A stretch of DNA of 64,000 bases. Source: Butyribacter intestini. GTDB taxonomy: Bacteria > Bacillota > Clostridia > Lachnospirales > Lachnospiraceae. Location of the stretch: positions 562,303 to 626,302 of the forward strand of contig LLKB01000005.1 in NCBI GenBank assembly GCA_001414325.1. Direction: 5' to 3'. Each line of letters begins with the position of its first letter. Within the stretch, counting starts at the first letter, position 1. The notes beneath the pieces are model-generated. The model was not told where the DNA came from, made no database searches, and worked only from the letters and a program-made list of their open reading frames with translations. Of the stretch, positions 1 to 8,035 are shown one piece after another. The translations under genes and the position numbers were made by a program.

Positions 1-18
1 GCCCATGGCGCGCAAACA

Positions 19-49
19 TAAAACAGAACTGTTAAACAGTTCTGTTTTA
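19..49. terminator. Hairpin terminator of the ArsR-type regulator
   Basis: A near-perfect palindrome (arms aaacagaactg / cagttctgttt, extended by two pairs on each side) lies 15 bases beyond the regulator's stop codon. In the minus direction the 3' arm ends in a short U run. It probably terminates the regulator transcript and could work in both directions. Confidence 0.7.
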
Positions 50-63
50 CATTTATATTATAT

Positions 64-993
64 TTAAATCTCATCCTCTGTCATAGGTGTATAGCTGATG
101 GCTACATTAATATCCTGACCATAATTTCCAAATGACTTTCCAAACAATGTAAGACCACCCTTATGCGTGGCATTTTCATCCACACCGAGTTTAAATCTTA
201 TATTGCTTCTGTAATCAAAATTAAAATCATTTATCGTAACATCCGAAATCTTAAGACCATCTATAAATGTGCCTTTTCTGTTTATAACAAGAAGTTTTAA
301 AAGTCCGTACTGATTCCAGTTTTCAGGCCACCATGTCGGTGTGAAAAGCCCTTTAACATCACCAAAATCTCCAGGTGATGTCCAGCATCCCAGCGGTTTA
401 TCATTAAGATAAAACTCTATGTCAGACGGCCAGTCACTGTTTACTCCCGGTGCTTCTGAACTAAGCTCCATTGTGATTGATATCTGTGTAATCTTCTGAA
501 ATCCAGGAATAAAATTTGGAATAACATACTCTACAAAACCATTTGTAAACCAGAGTATCTCAGCATTGTATCTGTCAGGATGCTCAAAGTACCTTGCATC
601 ATCAACCTCGCCGATAAGTGCCTTGCTTGATGCAAGACCACATGTAGGTGTAATATCATAGTTTGAATAATGACCTATCTTTACTTCCGTATTATAAACA
701 TTCTCATCCCCAACCTGTTTTTCAAGGTCAATTATTATCCTGTCCCAGTGAACTGAGCATATCTTCTGATTGCCATGCACTACCGACTCTGCCGATGTTG
801 TAATAAGTCCACAGCTCTCAAGTTTTTTGATATGTCCCGTAAGTGCTCCATTTGTTATATTCAGCCTTGCTGCCAGATCTTTCATACTCATATTGCTGTT
901 TTCGAGCAATATATTTAATATCTGTATTCTGACATCGGAGCCAAGTGCTTTGAATATTTCTATTCCGTCGTCCAATGATGTTATATGTAACAA
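64..993 (-). CDS. ArsR-type HTH transcriptional regulator with large C-terminal domain
   Basis: Predicted DNA-binding regulator of 309 aa. Residues 8-85 form a winged helix of the ArsR type (FKALGSDVRIQILNIL, then NGALTGHIKKLESCGLI as recognition helix and wing). The remaining ~220 residues are a beta-rich domain of unknown function containing ENWNQYGLL and aromatic patches; I infer that it senses a ligand, possibly a sugar. The start codon is TTG (plus-strand caa at 991-993), preceded by AGAGGTTG at a suitable distance. The gene is divergent from the GH127 gene across 744 bases, which suggests that it controls arabinoside degradation. The inverted repeat at 1137-1164 is a candidate operator. 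The HTH call is firm; the sugar role is inferred from context. Confidence 0.8.
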   Translation of the reverse strand: MLHITSLDDGIEIFKALGSDVRIQILNILLENSNMSMKDLAARLNITNGALTGHIKKLESCGLITTSAESVVHGNQKICSVHWDRIIIDLEKQVGDENVYNTEVKIGHYSNYDITPTCGLASSKALIGEVDDARYFEHPDRYNAEILWFTNGFVEYVIPNFIPGFQKITQISITMELSSEAPGVNSDWPSDIEFYLNDKPLGCWTSPGDFGDVKGLFTPTWWPENWNQYGLLKLLVINRKGTFIDGLKISDVTINDFNFDYRSNIRFKLGVDENATHKGGLTLFGKSFGNYGQDINVAISYTPMTEDEI

Positions 994-1136
994 TTTTTCA
1001 ACCTCTTTTCCCTTAGATATCTTTTATAAAATTAAATTAGAGGCAAAAAATATTTTACCACTAACTTACGCATCTCAAAATAACAAAACAACTCTTTTTA
1101 TATGATTCTCTTACATTTTTATTTTATATACGCCTA

Positions 1137-1164
1137 AAATAGTCAATGTATTATATGACTATTT
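1137..1164. promoter_or_regulatory. Inverted repeat, candidate operator of the ArsR-type regulator
   Basis: Perfect 9-bp inverted repeat AAATAGTCA / TGACTATTT with a 10-bp spacer, about 145 bases upstream of the regulator. The core ATAGTCAA also appears at the promoter of the large transport operon near 21512. The assignment is inferred from position and symmetry only. Confidence 0.4.
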
Positions 1165-1283
1165 TTTAATGTTTTTAACAAAAAAATTCAATTTTTTACA
1201 TAAATTATATAACATTTTTCATAAACATTATACATAATAAACTGAAATTAGTCAAACAAAAACTAAAATGTTTTAGATTTTCA

Positions 1284-1465
1284 GTAACAGTTCAGCACAA
1301 AAAAGATAATTGGCAATAAAGAAGCTTGCTTATTTTATTGTTTATTATCTTTTTTGGGTAGAATAGCCTTTCATTTATAAATGAAATAAACTTAAGCTGC
1401 ATAGCAGCGGCTGACAGCTCGCTGGCAGGTTTATGAATTTATTAAATGCAAGGCTGAACTGTTAC
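1284..1465 (+). mobile_element. MITE copy 1 (IS66-like ends), full length
   Basis: 182-bp non-coding element with ends GTAACAGTTCAGC and GGCTGAACTGTTAC. It is flanked by GATTTTCA (1276-1283) and GATTTTTA (1466-1473), an 8-bp duplication with one mismatch. The interior has a long hairpin around GAAGCTTGCTT, an AT-rich palindrome after GCCTTTCATTT, and a GCAGCGGCTGACAG segment. GTAA ends with 8-bp duplications are the known signature of the IS66 family. No open frame is present. The rest of the 994-1737 gap is AT-rich promoter DNA. Confidence 0.85.
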
Positions 1466-1655
1466 GATTTTTACATTTTCACAAAAAAGTACACTTATCA
1501 ACATTTTTCGTCAAGGTGAAATAAATACACTAAATATAACATTTTACACTTGTCTTTCAATCTATTTTTAGATATAATTAAATTACTTTAATGTATATTA
1601 AAATATGTAGCATTTTTATGTTTTACACATCTTTTTAATATTAAGCACAATATTT

Positions 1656-1721
1656 ACATATGCCGACTGAACCATAGCTGTCAGCATATGTCATTAACGA
1701 TTTATGGAGCTTATATGCTCC
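1656..1721 (+). promoter_or_regulatory. Leader hairpins before the GH127 gene
   Basis: Two inverted repeats precede the start codon: ACATATGC / GCATATGT at 1656-1691, with inner CTGA/TCAG pairing, and GGAGC / GCTCC at 1706-1721, only six bases before the ribosome site GAGGA. They could form mRNA structures affecting translation. No defined riboswitch class was recognised. Confidence 0.4.
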
Positions 1722-1737
1722 GGAAACGAGGAATAGT

Positions 1738-3729
1738 ATGAGAACAAAAAAATTAAACTTACTGCCATTAAAAGCACTTAATGTTGATGATTTTTTCTGG
1801 AACAAATACACCGGACTTGTCACTAAAGAAATCATCCCTTACCAGTGGAAAGCACTCAACGATGAAGTAGCTGACGCAGAGCCAAGCTACTGTATCGACA
1901 ACTTTAAAGTTGCTGCAGGACTTAAAGAAGGTACATTTCACGGCTGGGTATTTCAGGATACCGACCTTGCCAAATGGCTTGAAGCCGTTGCCTACTCCCT
2001 CTCCTATGAACCTAATGAGGTACTTGAAAAACTTGCTGATGACGCAATAGACCTTGTAGGAAAAGCACAGCAGGAAAATGGTTATATCAATACCCACTTT
2101 TCTATCCTGCATCCGGGCAAGCAGTATTGTAACCTCAAAGAGGGACATGAACTTTACACCACAGGACATTTTATAGAAGCTGCGATAGCTTATTATGAGG
2201 TAACCGGAAAAGATAAATTTTTAAACATAATGAAGAAAAACGCAGACCTTATCTGCGAAGTATTCCACACTGAAAAATATAAAAATGCAGTTCCGGGGCA
2301 CGAAGAAATAGAACTTGCACTTATGAAACTCGCCGATGTCACGGGGGATGATAAATACTCAGACATGGCAAAAGATTTTGTAGACAGACGCGGTACAGAA
2401 CCTAATTATCTGTTTAATGAAAGCAAAAACGAGGATTTCATAGATGTATGGCACGACCCAAATCCTTACATTAACGAATATGGTCAGAACCATCTTCCTG
2501 TAAGAAAACAGAAAACGGCAGAAGGACACGCCGTAAGAGCCACATATCTCTACTGTGCAATGGCTGATATAGCACAGAAATATCAGGATGAGTCACTCTT
2601 TGAAGCCTGCGAAAACCTCTACAACAATATTATCAACAAGAGAATGTATATAACAGGCGGCATCGGAAGTTCAGGAGTAATGGAACGCTTTACTACGGAT
2701 TATGACCTTCCAAACGATACAAACTATTCGGAAAGCTGTGCTTCAATAGGACTTGCTCTCTTCTGCCGCCGCATGGCTCAGATAACCGGAGACAGTAAAT
2801 ATATAGACACAATGGAACTTGCACTTATGAATACCGTACTTGCAGGTATCGCAATGGACGGAAAGAGTTTCTTCTATGTTAATCCGCTTGAAGTATGGCC
2901 TGATAACTGTATTCCGGCAACTGATAAAAACCATGTAAAACCTGTACGACAGAAATGGTTCGGCTGTGCGTGCTGCCCTCCTAATATCGCAAGAACATTG
3001 AGTTCTCTAGGCGAATATCTTTTCATGCAGAGTGATGACGGACTCTTTATAAATATGTTTGCAGGCGGTGAATATAAGACAACAGCACTCGGTGGCTTTA
3101 AAAAGCTTGATATACATACAAAATTCCCATTTGACGGAAAAATCTCCATATCAATATCAGATATTCCTGATGCAGTCGTAACAACCGAGAACTCCGAGGC
3201 CAACAAAAAACTCTATATCAGAATACCTTCATATGCACATAATTTCACAATAAAAATTAACGGCAGTGACATAACTGATTACCGCACTGAAAACGGTTAT
3301 GCAGTCCTCTCAAAAGCTGACATAGCATCAGCATGGCGTGGAACTGATATAGAGATAAACTTTGAAATGCCGGCACACTTTGTATATGCAAATCCAAAAG
3401 TTCGTGCAGATGCAGGCAAGGCAGCCATCAAAAAAGGTCCTCTTGTTTACTGTGCAGAACAGGTAGACAACGGAGAAAACATTTCATCAATCATGGTAGA
3501 TATAACAAAACCGATAAGCGAATATTGGGATGAGAATACACTTGGTGGAATAACAGTCATCAAAGCACACGGAAAGACCATCAAAAATCCTGAACAGTAC
3601 GACGACGAAGCACTCTACTCAGATACACCTGCAGAGCTTGGCTATAAAGAGATAACATATGTTCCTTATGCAAACTGGGGCAACAGAGGTGCCGGAGAAA
3701 TGTACACATGGCTCAGGAGATTTTGCTAA
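1738..3729 (+). CDS. GH127 beta-L-arabinofuranosidase
   Basis: Retaining glycosidase releasing beta-linked L-arabinofuranose from arabino-oligosaccharides. The 663 aa match the ~660 aa of the family (HypBA1 type, DUF1680). The catalytic set is in register with that enzyme: Glu316 (general acid/base), Glu332 and Cys334 in SESCAS, and Cys412-Cys413 in CACCPPN, i.e. the zinc-bound cysteine nucleophile site; the 16-residue gap between the two glutamates is conserved. No signal peptide, so it is cytoplasmic and acts on imported oligosaccharides. The ATG at 1738 follows GAGGA with a 5-base spacer. It is the only plus-strand gene in the left part, divergent from the ArsR-type regulator, and ends before a strong hairpin. 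Identification is confident; exact linkage specificity is inferred from the family. Confidence 0.93.
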   Translation: MRTKKLNLLPLKALNVDDFFWNKYTGLVTKEIIPYQWKALNDEVADAEPSYCIDNFKVAAGLKEGTFHGWVFQDTDLAKWLEAVAYSLSYEPNEVLEKLADDAIDLVGKAQQENGYINTHFSILHPGKQYCNLKEGHELYTTGHFIEAAIAYYEVTGKDKFLNIMKKNADLICEVFHTEKYKNAVPGHEEIELALMKLADVTGDDKYSDMAKDFVDRRGTEPNYLFNESKNEDFIDVWHDPNPYINEYGQNHLPVRKQKTAEGHAVRATYLYCAMADIAQKYQDESLFEACENLYNNIINKRMYITGGIGSSGVMERFTTDYDLPNDTNYSESCASIGLALFCRRMAQITGDSKYIDTMELALMNTVLAGIAMDGKSFFYVNPLEVWPDNCIPATDKNHVKPVRQKWFGCACCPPNIARTLSSLGEYLFMQSDDGLFINMFAGGEYKTTALGGFKKLDIHTKFPFDGKISISISDIPDAVVTTENSEANKKLYIRIPSYAHNFTIKINGSDITDYRTENGYAVLSKADIASAWRGTDIEINFEMPAHFVYANPKVRADAGKAAIKKGPLVYCAEQVDNGENISSIMVDITKPISEYWDENTLGGITVIKAHGKTIKNPEQYDDEALYSDTPAELGYKEITYVPYANWGNRGAGEMYTWLRRFC

Positions 3730-3798
3730 ACCTTTGAATAATATATAAATGTTTGGGCGTAATATCAAAAAAATAATATAGCTTTATATCAATATACA

Positions 3799-3845
3799 AA
3801 AGCCGTTTTGGAGAATGATTTTTAATAATTCTCCAAAACGGCTTT
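3799..3845. terminator. Strong hairpin between converging genes
   Basis: An 18-bp perfect stem (3799-3816 with 3828-3845) and 11-base loop lies between the GH127 gene and the minus-strand transposase remnant. It probably ends transcripts from both sides. Confidence 0.75.
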
Positions 3846-3931
3846 GCTGTAATAATTATAATTTGGAATTTTATAAAAGTATCTGCTGCAACATATCATC
3901 AAAAATATTTTATATGCATCTTTTAAAAAAT

Positions 3932-4576
3932 TTAAGAAATTATTTCCACAATCTTTTCTATATCACTTCCCGTTATTTCTGCTATCTGCTCTATAGTAAG
4001 ATTAGCTTTATACATATTTTTGATAATTTCCTTTTCCTTTTCGTTCTGTTTCTTTTGAAAAGCAAGCACTTTGTTGCTAAGTTCAGTATTCTCTACTCTC
4101 AGTTCCTCATTCTCACCTTTGAGTTCATCCACCATATACTTTACAGTATTTTCATCCAATATTCTTAAAGCTTCTGAATACATATTAAACACCTCCTCCG
4201 GTTTTACAAGATATTCTACCATCTCAATATATATTTCTTCGAGCCACGGATATTTTTCAATATTTCTATCTATCTTTTCTATATCATCCGTCACAAAAAG
4301 TGACAGCCACGCATTTACATTTTTTCTTGTATTATTTCCTATATCATTACTTAAATAATATTCGCTTTTCTTAAACTCGTCAAGTGCAATTATATAACAT
4401 TCCTGATACATTTCCATATCAAGTCCGGTATCAAATTTCATCTTTCCCTTATGCAGATATGCACCTTTTAAATTCTCCGATTTACAGATTGTGGGTGAAT
4501 TTTCGTATATTACTATCGTTATTACTTTGTTGAGGTCTTTATATGTAAAATAATTACCTTTTTCTGATTTTTTCTT
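3932..4576 (-). pseudogene. C-terminal remnant of a PD-(D/E)XK nuclease family transposase
   Basis: An intact reading frame from 4441 gives 169 aa, but translation upstream in the same frame continues recognisable family sequence to about 4576: TYKDLNKVITIVIYENSP, then GAYLHKGKM, running into FDTGLDMEMYQECYIIALD. A TAA at 4577-4579 closes the frame. The catalytic N-terminal half is missing, so the gene is truncated. The C-terminal part has the usual EALRILDENTVKYM segment, a charged coiled coil, and an ending ANLTIEQIAEITG that resembles a small HTH. The family (Rpn-like, PDDEXK) is common in Lachnospiraceae and is linked to DNA mobility. A 128-bp palindromic element sits exactly at the broken end. 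Confidence 0.75.
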
Positions 4577-4600
4577 TTACATACCTCGATGTACAGATAA

Positions 4601-4728
4601 ACAGGACTTATATATGTTTGGCAAGCGGCATTTCAAACTCGCCGGCACTTGCGCACCGTATTTAGGTGCGTTAGCTGCGTGTTTGTTATAGCGCAAGCGT
4701 GCCGCCTAAAAACATATATAAGTCCTGT
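4601..4728. repeat. Long-stem palindromic element, copy 1
   Basis: 19-bp perfect terminal inverted repeats (acaggacttatatatgttt at 4601-4619 and its complement at 4710-4728) enclose an interior with further pairing (GGCACTTGCGC with GCGCAAGCGTGCC). The whole element can fold as one long hairpin. It borders the truncated transposase remnant. It resembles the element at 35020-35166 in design and in the core cgccggcac. Confidence 0.65.
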
Positions 4729-4757
4729 TTGTCGTCACTCCCCCAAGAAAAAGTCCC

Positions 4758-5000
4758 CTACCAAAATTTATGCGGACATCTCCCCACTTTCGCCGCAGCC
4801 CTAAGCTCTACATAACATCCGCAAGCACCACAAGTCCCAGCATTAAGCAGATCACATTCTTTGCAGACTGCCAGCCTCTCCTCGTATTTTTTATCTGATA
4901 CACGGTCTATCTCTTTTATACCTTTTTTATATTTTTCTATCATTTTTGCATCTTCTTCTGCCATTTCACGAAGAAAACATTTTTTACATATATGTGCCAT
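4758..5000 (-). CDS. Small cysteine-rich protein (DUF6171-like)
   Basis: 80-aa soluble protein with metal-binding spacing: HICKKCFLRE at the start, then CKECDLLNAGTCGACGC, and a final RCPHKFW. This matches my recollection of the DUF6171 family of small zinc-ribbon-like proteins in Clostridia; its function is unknown. A longer frame begins at 5036, but the ATG at 5000 is preferred because GAGGG lies five bases before it and the motif starts there. It lies downstream of the GH51 gene, separated by a hairpin, so it may be expressed by read-through or on its own. Confidence 0.75.
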   Translation of the reverse strand: MAHICKKCFLREMAEEDAKMIEKYKKGIKEIDRVSDKKYEERLAVCKECDLLNAGTCGACGCYVELRAAAKVGRCPHKFW

Positions 5001-5022
5001 AATAACCCTCATTATATAAGTC

Positions 5023-5058
5023 AAGTCATGCCCCACAGTTTACTGCGAGGCATGACCT
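5023..5058 (-). terminator. Hairpin between GH51 gene and DUF6171-like gene
   Basis: GTCATGCC (5025-5032) and GGCATGAC (5049-5056) form a stem that continues inward (CGCAGT with ACTGTG). It lies just after the GH51 stop codon. The U-run behind it is weak, so termination may be partial. Confidence 0.55.
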
Positions 5059-5077
5059 GATTTCGTTTATTTTTAAT

Positions 5078-6583
5078 TTATTTCTGTACTCTTATCTCTA
5101 CTACCGAATTTGCCGGAAGCTTTGCTACGATATTTCCGTTTTTAACTTCATAATCAGCAAAGTCTTTTTCTACTACTTCCTCAGGTGCTTCAAATGTATT
5201 GTGAGCGTGCATATCACTGTTTGTTACTATGCGTGACTCTGCCACTTTGTACTCACCGTTTGAAAGCTGTATCTCCACTTCCTCTGCCGCTTCTATTGAG
5301 AGGTTGTTGAGTGTGATAGTGATAACTCCGTCTTTATCTTTTGATACTGACTCTGTTACTTTTGGCACCTTCCACTCATCAGGACCAATCTCGTCTATTC
5401 CTGTCACACTGCTCTCAAGGAGTTTTGCTCCCTGATGATGTCTATACATATGCATTACATGATATGTAGGTGTCTTTATCATCTTGTCGCCCTCTGTAAG
5501 AAGCACTGACTGGAGTACATTTACCATCTGTGCAAGTGCTGCTATCTTTACCCTGTCACTGTGCTTATTAAATATATTAAGCGTAATTCCTGCGATAAGG
5601 GCATCCCTTACAGTGTTCTGCTGATACAAAAATCCCGGATTTGTTCCAGGCTCACAAGTGTACCATGCCCCCCACTCATCAACACACATTCCTACTTTTT
5701 TCTCAGGGTCATACTTATCCATGATAGTTCCATGTCTTGTTATAAGCTCATCCATATGAAGTGCCTTGTTAAGCGTCTTATACCATACATCACCGTCAAA
5801 GTCCGTTGAACTTCCCTTTATCTCCCATCCTTCCGGATGCACATAATAATGAAGTGAGAGATAATCCATAAATCCATGTGCCCACTCTGCATGGCTGAAA
5901 CAGGTCTTCATAACACCCTCAGTCCAGAAATAATCATCGACATTTGCACCACAGCAGACTTTCTTTATAGGTTTTTCAGGGTCATAGTTTCTAACATATG
6001 TCTGATAACGGCGGTACTCATTTGCATAAAACTCAGGAGTCATATTTCCGCCACAGCCCCAGTTTTCATTGCCGACACCAAAGAAATCAACATTCCACGG
6101 CTCCTCATGTCCATTCTCTTTTCTGAGATCTGCCATAGGTGATATACCGTTAAATGTCATATATTCAACCCATTCTGACATTTCCTGTACCGTTCCGCTT
6201 CCGAGATTTCCATTTACATAAGTCTTGCAGCCTAACTGACGGCAAAGTTCCATAAACTCATGTGTTCCGAAGCTGTTGTCCTCGACAACCCCGCCCCAGT
6301 GGGTATTTATCATTTTCTTTCTCGTCTCTTTTGGTCCGATACCATCTTTCCAATGATACTCATCCGCAAAGCATCCGCCGGGCCAGCGAAGCATTGGCAC
6401 TTTAAGTTCCTTTAATGCCTCAACTACATCTGTACGCATACCGTTTACATTAGGTATGTCAGAATTTTCTCCTACATAAATTCCCTCATAGATACATCTT
6501 CCGAGGTGCTCTGAAAAATGACCGTAAATTTCAGGTTCGATCGTGCTTAATTCTTTGTTTTCATTAATTATAAGTTTTGCCAT
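5078..6583 (-). CDS. abfA: GH51 alpha-L-arabinofuranosidase
   Basis: 501-aa intracellular exo-enzyme that removes alpha-L-arabinofuranosyl residues from arabinan and arabinoxylan oligomers. The length is typical of bacterial GH51. Family landmarks: EIYGHFSEHLGRCIYEG near the N-terminus, MLRWPGGCF, Glu173 in GVGNENWG as the predicted acid/base and Glu303 in CVDEWGAWY as the predicted nucleophile. No signal peptide. It follows the GH43 gene by 12 bases and is clearly co-transcribed from the promoter at 7619-7647. With GH127 and GH43 it gives the cell both alpha- and beta-arabinofuranosidase capacity. The gene name follows common use for this enzyme. Confidence 0.95.
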   Translation of the reverse strand: MAKLIINENKELSTIEPEIYGHFSEHLGRCIYEGIYVGENSDIPNVNGMRTDVVEALKELKVPMLRWPGGCFADEYHWKDGIGPKETRKKMINTHWGGVVEDNSFGTHEFMELCRQLGCKTYVNGNLGSGTVQEMSEWVEYMTFNGISPMADLRKENGHEEPWNVDFFGVGNENWGCGGNMTPEFYANEYRRYQTYVRNYDPEKPIKKVCCGANVDDYFWTEGVMKTCFSHAEWAHGFMDYLSLHYYVHPEGWEIKGSSTDFDGDVWYKTLNKALHMDELITRHGTIMDKYDPEKKVGMCVDEWGAWYTCEPGTNPGFLYQQNTVRDALIAGITLNIFNKHSDRVKIAALAQMVNVLQSVLLTEGDKMIKTPTYHVMHMYRHHQGAKLLESSVTGIDEIGPDEWKVPKVTESVSKDKDGVITITLNNLSIEAAEEVEIQLSNGEYKVAESRIVTNSDMHAHNTFEAPEEVVEKDFADYEVKNGNIVAKLPANSVVEIRVQK

Positions 6584-6595
6584 ACTATTCCTCCA

Positions 6596-7552
6596 TCAGT
6601 CTTTATAAGAAAATACCGGTCTTCCATCCTCGTTCCAGCGAAGCTTCATAAGCATTGCGTGTCTGTTAGGATTGTAAAGAGGATCTCCCTCTATCTCAGC
6701 TTCTTTTCTTGCATGATATACCATAACATCATTTCCGTCTTCATCTACTGTAAATGAGTTATGTCCCGGTCCGTATATCTCAAGTTCTTCATTGGTCTTG
6801 AGAACCGGGTATCTCTCTTTCTTCCATGATAATGGATCGAGTACATCTGAATTTTCATCAGCCGTAAGCATACCCATACAATAATTTACACCTGTGTCAC
6901 TTGCCGAATATGTAAGGAAAATCTTTCCGTCATGTTTGATAACTGCCGGTCCCTCATTTACCCAGAAACCATGACGCTCCCAGTCATAATCCGGTGTTGT
7001 GAGAAGTACCTGAACCGTCTTAAGCTTATATCCCGACTCCATCTCAGCAATGTAAAGATTAGAAATCTGTGGACCTACACTTACTTTTTCAGCCCATACA
7101 TAATAATATTTTCCTTTGTTTTCAAAGATAGTAGCATCAAGTGAAAATGCTTCAAATGAGAATATATCATCATCTGCTCTTTGCATTTTTCCTCTCTCTA
7201 TCCATTCATCATTTATAGGATCATCACCCTGACACTCAAGCACATATGGACGAATATTCCAAATATTTTCTGCTTCTCCTGCCGCAAAATAGATATACCA
7301 CTTTCCGAAAAGATAATGAAGCTCCGGAGCCCATATATGTTTGCTCATAATTCCACTCTCATGCTTTTTCCATACTACAACTTCCTCCGCATCTTTAAGA
7401 CCGTCAAGAGTTTTTGAGCGTCTGAGTGCGATACAGTCATAACTTGGAATAGATGCCGTAAAATAATACCAGCCATCCTTTTTGCATACAAATGGATCTG
7501 CTCTCTGCAATATCCACGGTTCATTGTACTTAAGTTCTTTGTTTTCTGCCAT
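6596..7552 (-). CDS. GH43 alpha-L-arabinofuranosidase (intracellular)
   Basis: 318-aa five-bladed beta-propeller glycosidase without signal peptide. The three family acids are visible: Asp19 in RADPFV (base), Asp139 in SLDATIF (pKa modulator) and Glu200 in VNEGPA (acid). Single-domain enzymes of this size usually act as exo-alpha-1,5-arabinofuranosidases on imported oligomers; the subfamily cannot be fixed by eye and a xylosidase activity is possible. It is the first gene of a two-gene operon with GH51. The ATG at 7552 has an AGGAGAAAACAA leader. Confidence 0.88.
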   Translation of the reverse strand: MAENKELKYNEPWILQRADPFVCKKDGWYYFTASIPSYDCIALRRSKTLDGLKDAEEVVVWKKHESGIMSKHIWAPELHYLFGKWYIYFAAGEAENIWNIRPYVLECQGDDPINDEWIERGKMQRADDDIFSFEAFSLDATIFENKGKYYYVWAEKVSVGPQISNLYIAEMESGYKLKTVQVLLTTPDYDWERHGFWVNEGPAVIKHDGKIFLTYSASDTGVNYCMGMLTADENSDVLDPLSWKKERYPVLKTNEELEIYGPGHNSFTVDEDGNDVMVYHARKEAEIEGDPLYNPNRHAMLMKLRWNEDGRPVFSYKD

Positions 7553-7618
7553 TTGTTTTCTCCTTTTCCTTTATTGATTTTATTTTAAATTTTACTAAAG
7601 TATTTTAATATCAATTAA

Positions 7619-7647
7619 ATTATACCTTAAATTATACGATTTGACAA
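7619..7647 (-). promoter_or_regulatory. Sigma-A promoter of the GH43-GH51 operon
   Basis: On the minus strand, TTGTCA (7642-7647) and TATAAT (7619-7624) are 17 bases apart. The predicted start of transcription is about 60 bases before the GH43 start codon. A MITE copy lies directly upstream. Confidence 0.7.
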
Positions 7648-7675
7648 CCATTTTTGTTATTTTTTTAATAAATTT

Positions 7676-7857
7676 GTAACAGTTCAGCCATAAAAAATAA
7701 TTGACAATACTTGAGCTTGCTCATTGTATTGTTGATTATCTTTTTATGGTAGAATAGCCTTTCATTTCTGAAATGAAATAAACCAAAGCTGCGAAGCAGC
7801 GACTGACAGCTTGCTGGCAGGTTTATGAATTGAGGAAATAAAAGGCTGAACTGTTAC
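7676..7857 (+). mobile_element. MITE copy 2 (IS66-like ends), full length
   Basis: 182 bp, the same length as copy 1, with perfect 14-bp ends GTAACAGTTCAGCC / GGCTGAACTGTTAC and a perfect 8-bp duplication ATAAATTT on both sides (7668-7675 and 7858-7865). The interior shows the same hairpin around GAGCTTGCTC and the same GCAGCGACTGACAGC segment. It is the clearest copy in the window. It fills most of the 7553-8035 gap. Confidence 0.9.
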
Positions 7858-7910
7858 ATAAATTTATGTCTTTATATATACAAATATTTTATTATTTTTA
7901 TATAGAAAAG

Positions 7911-7965
7911 AGCAAAAACAGCATTTTGCTCCTGGTGCCCCACTACTTTACGAACATTTTCCTAT
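7911..7965 (-). repeat. 54-nt downstream repeat, copy A
   Basis: Contains a GCAAAA / TTTTGC mini-hairpin and the block CCCACTACTTTACG followed by CATTTTCCTAT. A second copy is at 62422-62475. Both lie just beyond the terminator of a minus-strand gene. No coding frame is apparent; function unknown. Confidence 0.6.
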
Positions 7966-7970
7966 AACAC

Positions 7971-8008
7971 AAAAAAGAGGAGAAACCTTTCGGAATCTCC
8001 TCTTTTTT
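7971..8008 (-). terminator. Terminator of the sugar-binding protein gene
   Basis: A 13-bp perfect stem (aaaaaagaggaga with its complement) and a run of six U in the minus direction, 27 bases after the stop codon of the binding-protein gene. This is a canonical intrinsic terminator and the likely end of the large transport operon. Confidence 0.85.
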
Positions 8009-8035
8009 ATATTCGCTTTAAATTCAAAAACTTAA

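Noticed and set aside
770-1105. Open frames on the strand opposite to clear genes (for example 770-1105, 3815-4168, 10257-10577, 18273-18785, 30147-30542, 42000-42528)
   Set aside because: They are antisense shadows of well-identified genes, without ribosome sites or family motifs.
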